Shown piece by piece: positions 1 through 6,294 of a DNA stretch of 7,035 bases. The stretch's first letter is position 1. Every line of letters starts with the position of its first letter. A program made the position numbers and the translations under genes. The DNA comes from an uncultured Prevotellaceae bacterium (GTDB lineage Bacteria > Bacteroidota > Bacteroidia > Bacteroidales > Bacteroidaceae), in the NCBI GenBank assembly GCA_946403615.1, contig CAMJAO010000107.1, positions 1 to 7,035 on the forward strand, written 5' to 3'. The notes below the pieces were generated by a model. It searched no databases, was not told the DNA's origin, and saw only the letters and a list, made by a program, of their open reading frames with translations.

Positions 1-986
1 AAAGCGATGGTCATGCGCTTGGGCTTGCTCTTTTTCAGGGGGACGGTGGCCGATTGTATCACGCTGAAAGCTGGGGTCTCCTCTTGCACCTTGGCCTTTG
101 CCAGTTCCACGCGTTGAGCCATCTGTGAGTAGATGTTGTAGCGCAGTTGCATGTTGTTTTCTAAATCCTCCTGCTTGGCCTTATACGATTCCAGCACCAA
201 GTCGCTGTTCGAGTCGGCATAGGAGGTGTAGCGCAGACGTGCCTGCTCATATTCTGTGCGTGCCTCGTCGAAAAGTTTCTCCATGTATTCCAAATCCTGA
301 CGCGCCTTGGTGGTGCGGTAGTCGGTGATGAAGACCTGCAGCGCCTTGTGTACCGTGTCGGCCAGCTGGGCTGCCACCATCGGGTCTTGCGCGGTGACAG
401 TAATAGAGATGATATCGGTCTTCTTGTCCACCGAACATTTAATCATGCTTCTGATGGCACCTGCCACCTTGCTTTGTTCGCTGGTCAGGTGGAACGGGTC
501 CACGTCGGTACGGGGGTCCAAAATCTTTTTCTTCACACCGCTGTTGTCATCGCTGCTGCCGAAAAGCGAAGTGATGGCGCCGATGCCCGACCACCACCAT
601 GCCTGCTTCTGATGATGTGCCAGATAGTCGTAGAGTGTGGTGTTGAGATTGCCGTCAATGGTTTTTATCTGCATGTTCCACAAGGGGATGACGAAGTCGT
701 TGGAGGCACAGATGTTGGGATACATCTTCGGATAGAACGCATCGTTGGTCTTGTTCATGTTGTTCAGGTTCACACCCACCATCGATGCCAGCGAGTTGAT
801 GTCGCCGGTCAGTCCGGTGCGACTGGTCTCCGGGGCCAGTTGCACACTCGAGGTGTATTGCTTAGGCATGCTGAATCCGATGAGCAGTCCGAGAACTAAG
901 GCGATGCCCATGGTCTTGCAAAAAGTCCATTTGCGCTTCTTGATGAGTTTCAGGATGCCTCCTATGTCGATACGTGTTTTGTCCAT
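1..986 (-). CDS. Wzz/PCP-family polysaccharide chain-length determinant (C-terminus cut by window edge)
   Basis: An open frame of 328 codons runs from the ATG at 986 to the left edge with no stop, so the C-terminus is missing. The N-terminus (MDKTRIDIGGILKLIKKRKW) is followed by one membrane segment at residues about 25-40 and the MPKQYTSSVQL sequence typical of Wzz N-terminal domains. A periplasmic region follows, with a tryptophan-rich hydrophobic stretch at 130-142 and a predicted long helical or coiled-coil region at about 225-302. The proline-containing pre-membrane motif FSVIQSATVP...KPKR is at 307-324. The second membrane helix should come directly after, off the window. Family knowledge: these inner-membrane proteins oligomerise and control polymer length or couple assembly to export. 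The gene starts 9 bases after the stop of the SLBB gene. A GAAGG lies only one base before the ATG, too close to act as a normal ribosome-binding site. Whether a tyrosine-kinase domain is fused downstream cannot be seen. Confidence 0.9.
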   Translation of the reverse strand, partial: MDKTRIDIGGILKLIKKRKWTFCKTMGIALVLGLLIGFSMPKQYTSSVQLAPETSRTGLTGDINSLASMVGVNLNNMNKTNDAFYPKMYPNICASNDFVIPLWNMQIKTIDGNLNTTLYDYLAHHQKQAWWWSGIGAITSLFGSSDDNSGVKKKILDPRTDVDPFHLTSEQSKVAGAIRSMIKCSVDKKTDIISITVTAQDPMVAAQLADTVHKALQVFITDYRTTKARQDLEYMEKLFDEARTEYEQARLRYTSYADSNSDLVLESYKAKQEDLENNMQLRYNIYSQMAQRVELAKAKVQEETPAFSVIQSATVPLKKSKPKRMTIA

Positions 987-995
987 ACCTTCGTG

Positions 996-3629
996 TTATT
1001 TGATGATATTGGCGATGGTGGCGATAATGGCGGCCAATGAACCTACCGAGGTGGCGATGCTCAGCGTCTGTTGCAGCGATGTGGTATTCATCGTCTTGTC
1101 GGGCACCACTATTTGGCATCCCGGCTGCGGCTTGGCGTTGTGACCTGCCTTGGCCACTGTGCCGTTCATGTATATGATGTAGGTCTGGCTCTTTTTCGCC
1201 TTGCTTGAGAATCCGCCGGCTTGGTTGATGTAGTAACTCACACCTTTGCCTTGACGGTATGCCACAGTATTGGGATACATCACAGCTCCGTTGATTTTCA
1301 CCGTTCCGTTGTATTGTGGCACGATGATGCGGTCGCCCTCGCGCAGGATGATGTCCTCACGGCCGCCCGGATTGGCCAAAGCCTTATCGAGTTCGATACC
1401 TACAGGATAGGTCTCAGGTATCTCATATTTCTCCATCGACTGCGACTTTTGTTTTTTGTCGCCTTCCTGTTGTTGATCTTGTTGCATCTGTACGATGGCT
1501 CCGGCATTGCCCGATTTGATCATCATCTCCATGAGGTTGGTCTCATATTGCTCGCGCTCTTTCTTCAGAGCCTGTTCCATGCTCATGCGCTCTTCCTCGT
1601 TGGGACGACGCTCCAGTCGGGCTCCTTGCGTGTAAGCGCGGTCGTTTACGCCGCCTGCCGCCTTGATGGCGTCGCTCAGTCGTGATGTCTTTTTCGAGAG
1701 GGTATAGGTGCCGCCAAAGAGCACTTCGCCATCCACGGTGATGCTCTGCTGTTCAAACGATCCGGGGCTCTTGCGCACATACACCTCGTCGAAGGGCATG
1801 AGAACGAATCCCGGCTCACCGTCAATGACAAAGCCGTCTTTGATTGACAGACTGAAATTCTGTGCGATGATTGAGTCGGTGACCATGGCCGAGGGATTGT
1901 TCACACGGCGTGCCACATCCACCTTCACGGTCGATGCCGTTTCGCGCAGTCCGCCTGCCTGAAGAATAAAGTCTTCGATGGTCTCATTGTGCGCGTATTT
2001 ATAAATGCCGGGGTAAAATACCTCGCCGTGGATGGTGATGGTCTGTTCCTCCATCATATCACGTTTGGTGGGGATGAACAGCACGTCATTCGGGCGAAGG
2101 GGAATGTCGGCAACACGGCCGTCGAGGATGCCTTGAACATCCACAGGAATGACCTCGAGTGAACGGTCTGCACGCATACGGTGCATCACGGCATGGTCGG
2201 TAAACGCCTCTTCTGTCAGACCTTCACAGTTCTGGATGAGGGAGTGCACACTGGTAATGGCACCGCCCACTTGGTATTTACCCGGGCGGAATACCGCTCC
2301 CTTGATCTCAACCATGTTCTCAAACCTCTGGATGATGCTGTCAACGCTCACGGAGTCCTCGTCATTCATGTTAAAGGTCGACATATCAAACTCGCCCACG
2401 TTGTAGATAGAGAATTGCCGGCCTGTCTTGCGCACCACGCGCACACTGCTCTTGTAAGCGTCGCCGGTAAAACCGCCAGCATACTTCAGCAATGTGGAGA
2501 GACTCTCGTTTTTGCGCATCTCATACCACATGGGGCGTTTCACCTTACCCGTGATGTTGACCAGGCAATCGTAACTGCCCACCATGATGACATCATTGTC
2601 AGCCAGTCGCACATTGCCGCTCAGTTGGCCGTTGAGGATGTAGTCATAGACGTCGACAGTGCTTACCAACTGGTTGTGACGATAGACCTTGATGTTACGC
2701 AGGGTACCCAGTTCACTCGGACCACCGGCCATATACAGCGCATGGAAGACCGAGGCGAAGGCCGACAACGTGTAAGTGCCGGGGGCTTTTACCTCACCGA
2801 ATACGTTGACCATGATGGTGCGTGTCTGTCCTACCGTCAAACGGATTTGTGAACTCTGGTAGCGGCGGCCCAGTTGCGAGCGCAGATGGGCGTTAGCCTG
2901 CTCTACGGTCATGCCTGACAAGTTGACGGGTCCGAACCCTTCGATAGTTACCGTGCCCTCGGGCGAGATGGTCGACTCGATGGTTTTCTGCGAGGCACCA
3001 TAGATGTCGATAAACACGGCGTCGCCCGGACCGAGACGGTATCCGGCGGGAGTGGCAATATTCATGTTTGGCTCGAACGACAGATTCTTCTTGTTGAAGA
3101 TGTCGCGTCCGAACACTTTTTTCTTATCTTTCTTGACTCTTTTCAGCAGGTTCAGGTACATTTGTGCAGTATCTGCCGGCATGAAATCATTCAACTCGTC
3201 CTCAAACTCGGTGAAGAGTTCGTCATTCTCATCATAGGTGCGTTGGCTCACGATGCCGTCGCGCACTTTATACGTTGAGCGGTCGTCGCCGTCGTAATTG
3301 CTGAAACGGTCTAGCCGCTGGTCCTCACCCTCGATGTTGGCATTGTTGCCGTTGCGTGAACGGTCTCCTCGCTGACGCTGGGTGTCATTCGACAACACGC
3401 CCAGCGCCTGGTCTTTCGACATACGCTGGAATTTCTGCCTCACGCGGCGGATTTGTGAGATGTCAACGCCTCGCTGCATCAGTTTGGTCACTATCTGCTC
3501 TTGCGACGTGCCGTTCTCATGCTCTTTGATGACGAATTTGATGACTTGGTCGTCGGTCATCGATGACTGCGCCATGACGCAGACGGGCGCCATCAGCGCG
3601 AAAAAGAGGAATATGATGATTTTCTTCAT
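996..3629 (-). CDS. Wza-like polysaccharide export outer-membrane protein with six SLBB-type repeats
   Basis: The protein has 877 residues. The ATG at 3629 is chosen because it opens directly into a signal peptide (MKKIIIFLFFALMAPVCVMA, predicted cut before Q21). The longer frame back to 3701 would bury this and overlap the upstream gene. Cys17 is in APVC, which is not a good lipobox, so signal peptidase I processing is more likely than a lipoprotein. A small helical region (24-70) and an acidic, Asn/Arg-rich linker (80-150) lead to a polysaccharide-export domain at about 195-268, with YRLGPGDAVFIDIYG at its start. Six SLBB-like units follow, beginning near residues 272, 357, 440, 531, 629 and 777, each opening with a G-x-V-x-x-P-G-x-Y type motif. 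A Glu/Gln/Lys-rich insert (675-735) separates units five and six. The last about 25 residues form a hydrophobic helix. By family, it forms the outer-membrane channel for capsule or exopolysaccharide. E. coli Wza has about 380 residues, so this is the long form found in Bacteroidota. Second gene of the operon. Confidence 0.93.
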   Translation of the reverse strand: MKKIIIFLFFALMAPVCVMAQSSMTDDQVIKFVIKEHENGTSQEQIVTKLMQRGVDISQIRRVRQKFQRMSKDQALGVLSNDTQRQRGDRSRNGNNANIEGEDQRLDRFSNYDGDDRSTYKVRDGIVSQRTYDENDELFTEFEDELNDFMPADTAQMYLNLLKRVKKDKKKVFGRDIFNKKNLSFEPNMNIATPAGYRLGPGDAVFIDIYGASQKTIESTISPEGTVTIEGFGPVNLSGMTVEQANAHLRSQLGRRYQSSQIRLTVGQTRTIMVNVFGEVKAPGTYTLSAFASVFHALYMAGGPSELGTLRNIKVYRHNQLVSTVDVYDYILNGQLSGNVRLADNDVIMVGSYDCLVNITGKVKRPMWYEMRKNESLSTLLKYAGGFTGDAYKSSVRVVRKTGRQFSIYNVGEFDMSTFNMNDEDSVSVDSIIQRFENMVEIKGAVFRPGKYQVGGAITSVHSLIQNCEGLTEEAFTDHAVMHRMRADRSLEVIPVDVQGILDGRVADIPLRPNDVLFIPTKRDMMEEQTITIHGEVFYPGIYKYAHNETIEDFILQAGGLRETASTVKVDVARRVNNPSAMVTDSIIAQNFSLSIKDGFVIDGEPGFVLMPFDEVYVRKSPGSFEQQSITVDGEVLFGGTYTLSKKTSRLSDAIKAAGGVNDRAYTQGARLERRPNEEERMSMEQALKKEREQYETNLMEMMIKSGNAGAIVQMQQDQQQEGDKKQKSQSMEKYEIPETYPVGIELDKALANPGGREDIILREGDRIIVPQYNGTVKINGAVMYPNTVAYRQGKGVSYYINQAGGFSSKAKKSQTYIIYMNGTVAKAGHNAKPQPGCQIVVPDKTMNTTSLQQTLSIATSVGSLAAIIATIANIIK

Positions 3630-3645
3630 AATCGTAGGGTAGAGG

Positions 3646-4239
3646 TCAGATTTTTTTCCCGCGAATGAGGATAAACAGCGTGTTGAAGATGATTTTGGCA
3701 TCGAGCCAGAGACTGCGGTTCTCCAAATAGCGGATATCCATGTCGAGACGCTTGAGCATCTTCTCCATCGTGTCGGTATAGCCGTTGTAGATGGTCGCTT
3801 CGGAGGTCAGTCCGGGCCGCATCTGGTATATCAGCGGGTAGTCGGCGGTATGTTCCATAATCTTATCGATGAAATACTTGCGCTCAGGACGCGGACCCAC
3901 AAGCGACATGTCTCCGATGAGCACGTTCCATAACTGCGGCAGTTCGTCGAGATGGTGCTCGCGCAGAAAACGCTCTGTGCGTGTTGATTTGCCCTCGATA
4001 CTGTGTGCAATCAACTGTGGCCCTTCATCCTCTACCACGCTGCTCATAGTGCGGAACTTGTAGATTCTGAAAGGCTTACCACGGTATCCAATGCGTTCTT
4101 GTGAGAAAAACACCGACCCGTTGCGCTGTAAGAGAGTAGCCACGGAAATAATCAGAAACACGGGCGAAAGGATGATCAGTCCCAACAGAGCGAACGTGAA
4201 GTCGCATGCCCGCTTGATGGCTCGCGCCACCGGTCCCAT
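3646..4239 (-). CDS. Undecaprenyl-phosphate sugar phosphotransferase (monotopic phosphoglycosyl transferase, PglC/WcaJ C-terminal type)
   Basis: The product (197 residues) would transfer a sugar phosphate from a UDP-sugar to undecaprenyl phosphate at the cytoplasmic face of the inner membrane, the first step of polysaccharide repeat-unit assembly. The sequence shows the bacterial sugar transferase layout: KRACDF, then a hydrophobic re-entrant helix at 14-36 with a Ser25-Pro26 break; SQERIGYRGKPFRIYKFRTM at 46-65; the catalytic Asp98-Glu99 in LDELPQLWNVL; GDMSLVGPRPE at 109-119; and RPGLTSEATIYNGYTD at 141-156. The sugar specificity cannot be read from these motifs. It is the minimal form without the extra N-terminal membrane helices of WcaJ. 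The start is a choice: the frame also offers a TTG at 4293, which would add 18 residues. The ATG at 4239 gives the usual short lead into the helix, and the TTG falls inside a candidate promoter -7 box. Neither start has a clear ribosome-binding site. It heads the operon, 16 bases before the SLBB gene. Confidence 0.92.
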   Translation of the reverse strand: MGPVARAIKRACDFTFALLGLIILSPVFLIISVATLLQRNGSVFFSQERIGYRGKPFRIYKFRTMSSVVEDEGPQLIAHSIEGKSTRTERFLREHHLDELPQLWNVLIGDMSLVGPRPERKYFIDKIMEHTADYPLIYQMRPGLTSEATIYNGYTDTMEKMLKRLDMDIRYLENRSLWLDAKIIFNTLFILIRGKKI

Positions 4240-4289
4240 GGCATCATGACTATATCTCAGGCTCGTGGCCTGAACATTCAAATCTGGTA

Positions 4290-4322
4290 CCAATATATAT
4301 AATATTTTCTATATAACTCAAA
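4290..4322 (-). promoter_or_regulatory. Candidate Bacteroidetes-type promoter for the sugar transferase-SLBB-Wzz operon
   Basis: On the minus strand a TTTG (4322-4319) is followed after 21 bases by TATATTGG (4297-4290). This fits the Bacteroidetes sigma pattern TTTG, about 19-21 bases, then TAnnTTTG, with one mismatch in the -7 element. Transcription would start near 4283, giving a leader of about 44 bases before the ATG at 4239. The spacer is very AT-rich, so a chance match is possible. The TTTG lies inside the T-tract of the preceding terminator hairpin. Confidence 0.45.
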
Positions 4323-4361
4323 AAAACGCCTTTTGTTGTGTCTTAAAGCGTATTTTTTGAG
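4317..4361 (-). terminator. Rho-independent terminator-like hairpin after the TPR gene
   Basis: The arms CTCAAAAAAACGCCTTT (4317-4333) and AAAGCGTATTTTTTGAG (4345-4361) pair almost fully, with one bulged base on each side and an 11-base loop. In the minus-strand transcript the core stem ACGC-TTT / AAAG-GCGT is followed by seven T. The plus strand also ends in six T, so the element could work both ways, although both flanking genes are on the minus strand. It begins about 62 bases past the TPR stop codon. The GC part of the stem is short, so strength is uncertain. Confidence 0.6.
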
Positions 4362-4375
4362 TTGGGAGACGATGA

Positions 4376-4420
4376 TTTGAAGGACGTTAAGGCTTTTATT
4401 AGTCCTTAAGGTCCTTCAAA
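4376..4420. repeat. 17-bp near-perfect inverted repeat just after the TPR stop codon
   Basis: The arms TTTGAAGGACGTTAAGG (4376-4392) and CCTTAAGGTCCTTCAAA (4404-4420) are complementary at 16 of 17 positions around an 11-base loop. The element starts two bases beyond the TPR stop codon. No T-run follows it on the minus strand, so it is not a classical terminator; it may be a 3'-end stabilising or processing hairpin. The right arm shares the 12-mer GTCCTTAAGGTC with the repeat cluster at 6195-6280. Confidence 0.75.
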
Positions 4421-4422
4421 GA

Positions 4423-6144
4423 TTATTGTTCTTCCTTCATCACCTCCAGCAATTCTTCTTTCTCTTTGTCGGCTAGTGAGCGGTACATCTTGAGTACCGA
4501 CTGGAAGTCAGCCTCCTGGCGGATATTGTCCAAATCGGTGTCCACATCGATGTGGCGGAAGTCTTTCCAACCGTCTTTTAAAGCCTCTGTCAGATGGCTG
4601 ATGGCTTTCTCCTTCTCGCCGATGAGAGAATAGATGCAGGCGATGTTGTATTGATAACTGTTGAGATTTCCAGCCAATACGCTTTCTATATCTTCATCGG
4701 TCATCTCAGGTGTCTCTCCTGTTTCCTCGTCTTTGGACATCTCTTTTGCATATTCGAGAATGGAAGCCATGGTGTTGTCGTGGTCGCCGTTAAGGGCAAA
4801 GGCATAAAACTTTTCTAAGCCCACAGGATTGCCGTTAAATGCATTTTGTGTAGCCATTCTGGCGGAACTCTTGTCTCCGTCCATCAGGTAAATGCGTGCC
4901 AGCATTTCCCAGTATGTGGCGTTTTTTGCATCTTCATCTTCTATCATACGCATATATTTGAGCGCCTCTTTGGGCTGCCGCTCATACAGATACATTTCTG
5001 CGATGCGCTGATTGACTGCGTTGTCCTCTTCGGTTAAGTCTTTCAACAGGTTGAGTTGTTCGATAGCCTGTGCGGCTTTACCGTCGTAGAAAAGCATATT
5101 GGCTGCTGCAAATTTGAGTTGGGGCAGTACTTCAGCATCGGTGTCCTCATGGTTGATGGCGATTTGCGCATACTCGTATGCTTTGTCGTTGATTTCCATG
5201 TTTCCGAGGAATTGTGCGATTTGCCAAGCCAGTGAGGGGGATTTATCGCTTTTGTAGGTGCGCAGCAGGTATCTCAGCGACTCGGTGTTGTTAGAAGTGG
5301 AGCCATAGATGGTGTGCAACAGGTAGTTCCAGAAGAAGGCATGGTCGTCCGATTCCAGTTCCTTCTTGACCCGTGCTATGACTGTGGAGCGGTTGGCATC
5401 GTCGCTGGCGAGGTATCCCAATTGTTTGAAACCGTCTTCACCAAAGTCGATTTTGCTGGCTTCGACAGCGTCATTGATGGCTTCCTGTAGATTGCCCATT
5501 CCAAGATGCGCGTCGGAACGGACAACAAGGATGTCGGTCGTGGTGCGATCCAGCTCGTAGGCTTGGTTGATATAGTTCAACGCTTGGCTGTATTCTTCCC
5601 TCTCAAGCAGGTTTTTCGCCAAGGTGGTATATACCTCACTCCTGTTCACCCCGTAGAGGTTGAGCATCTTTTTCAGTTCAGCGTCGCTCTCTGCATATTT
5701 CTCCTGGTTTTTGAAAATCGTCGACCGGATGTAGTAACTGGTCTCATCTTCAGGTCTCATTTTCTGAACGATGCTGAAATCTTCGAGCGATTTGTCTAAA
5801 TCGCTGTTAAAATAGCGGATGACACCCCGCATGCCGTATGCTTCGGCCACATTTTCCGTGTCCTTCTTGGGCAAGTATTTGATGGCGTTGTCAATGCAGA
5901 TGAAAGCCGAGTCCAAGTCATACTGCGACATATATACGTTGCAGAGTTTGCTCCAAACGTATCCGTCTTTCGGACGTTTCTTCAGTTCGACCTGCAATAG
6001 CTGTTGGGCTGTCTCGTAGTCAGCGGAATCGATGGCTTCGCAGGCTTGAACATAATTGGCGGTGGTGGGCTCTTTTTTCTGAGCCATGGCTGTCATGACG
6101 CATACCGCAATGAGCATCATGAGTGTGCTGAGTCGTTTGTTCAT
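4423..6144 (-). CDS. Secreted tetratricopeptide-repeat (TPR) protein, function unknown
   Basis: The protein has 573 residues. The ATG at 6144 opens a clear signal peptide (MNKRLSTLMMLIAVCVMTAMA, cut before Q22). Cys15 is not in a lipobox, so a soluble or loosely attached periplasmic protein is likely. The rest is mostly paired helices. TPR-like units can be seen at about 30-62 (DYETAQQLLQVELKKRPKD), 63-97, 101-133 (SDLDKSLEDFSIVQKMRPED), 135-165, 170-200 (EEYSQALNYINQAYELD), 204-235, 343-372, 376-404 and 409-437. The last pair, at 498-553, reads YNIACIYSLIGEKEKAISHLTEAL and then a DTDLDNIRQEADFQSVL cap, a common ending of bacterial TPR proteins. A charged helix rich in Lys and Glu closes the chain. 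TPR arrays are protein-binding scaffolds, so no reaction can be assigned. It lies between the peptidase and the polysaccharide operon, but a terminator-like hairpin separates it from the latter, so shared function is only a guess. Confidence 0.88.
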   Translation of the reverse strand: MNKRLSTLMMLIAVCVMTAMAQKKEPTTANYVQACEAIDSADYETAQQLLQVELKKRPKDGYVWSKLCNVYMSQYDLDSAFICIDNAIKYLPKKDTENVAEAYGMRGVIRYFNSDLDKSLEDFSIVQKMRPEDETSYYIRSTIFKNQEKYAESDAELKKMLNLYGVNRSEVYTTLAKNLLEREEYSQALNYINQAYELDRTTTDILVVRSDAHLGMGNLQEAINDAVEASKIDFGEDGFKQLGYLASDDANRSTVIARVKKELESDDHAFFWNYLLHTIYGSTSNNTESLRYLLRTYKSDKSPSLAWQIAQFLGNMEINDKAYEYAQIAINHEDTDAEVLPQLKFAAANMLFYDGKAAQAIEQLNLLKDLTEEDNAVNQRIAEMYLYERQPKEALKYMRMIEDEDAKNATYWEMLARIYLMDGDKSSARMATQNAFNGNPVGLEKFYAFALNGDHDNTMASILEYAKEMSKDEETGETPEMTDEDIESVLAGNLNSYQYNIACIYSLIGEKEKAISHLTEALKDGWKDFRHIDVDTDLDNIRQEADFQSVLKMYRSLADKEKEELLEVMKEEQ

Positions 6145-6174
6145 ATAGTGTTTTATTTTTTATCCTTTAGTTTT

Positions 6175-6198
6175 AAGACTTTAAAATCTCAAAGTCTT
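6175..6198. repeat. 8-bp perfect hairpin in the leader upstream of the TPR gene
   Basis: The arms AAGACTTT (6175-6182) and AAAGTCTT (6191-6198) pair perfectly around an 8-base loop. The hairpin ends 30 bases before the ATG at 6144. No T-run follows on either strand, so it is not an obvious terminator. It joins the edge of the 9-bp repeat cluster and is made of the same sequence type. Between it and the ATG the leader is A-rich without a Shine-Dalgarno site at normal spacing, as is usual in Bacteroidota. Confidence 0.5.
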
Positions 6199-6280
6199 CG
6201 AGGTCCTTAAGGTCTTTAACGTCCTTAATGACAGTAGAGTAATGTCTTTAACTTCTTTAACTCCTTTATCTTCTTTTTAC
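6195..6280. repeat. Degenerate 9-bp tandem repeat cluster between the peptidase and TPR genes
   Basis: Two runs with a 9-base period can be laid out on the plus strand. The first has units starting at 6195, 6204, 6213 and 6222 (TCTTCGAGG, TCCTTAAGG, TCTTTAACG, TCCTTAATG). The second has units starting at 6245, 6254, 6263 and 6272 (TCTTTAACT, TCTTTAACT, CCTTTATCT, TCTTTTTAC). Fourteen non-repeat bases (6231-6244) separate them. The approximate consensus is TCYTTAAnn, or TTAAAGA/TTAAGGA on the minus strand. The cluster fills most of the 150-bp gap and begins about 15 bases after the peptidase stop. I see no gene in this gap. Confidence 0.75.
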
Positions 6281-6294
6281 TTCCACCAAAAAAA

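Noticed and set aside
348..899. Open frame of 183 codons on the plus strand
   Set aside because: It is antisense to the Wzz-like gene, whose minus-strand frame has clear family motifs. It has no domain or signal of its own.
2181..2852. Open frame of 223 codons on the plus strand
   Set aside because: It lies wholly antisense to the well-supported SLBB gene, shows no recognisable domain, and has the His/Val-rich composition typical of a shadow frame.
3630..3701. Upstream extension of the SLBB protein by 24 residues
   Set aside because: It would overlap the end of the transferase gene and place a non-signal sequence before a clear signal peptide.
6175..6240. Short peptide frame reading Lys-Asp-Leu repeats through the 9-bp repeats (minus strand)
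   Set aside because: It has no ATG or GTG start and no ribosome-binding site. The coding look comes from the repeat period being a multiple of three.
6195..6280. CRISPR array
   Set aside because: The units are 9 bases, degenerate and directly adjoining, with no spacers and no cas gene nearby.
6145..6294. Promoter of the TTTG/TAnnTTTG type for the TPR gene
   Set aside because: TTTG occurs within the gap but no acceptable -7 element lies 19-21 bases downstream, so no site can be supported.
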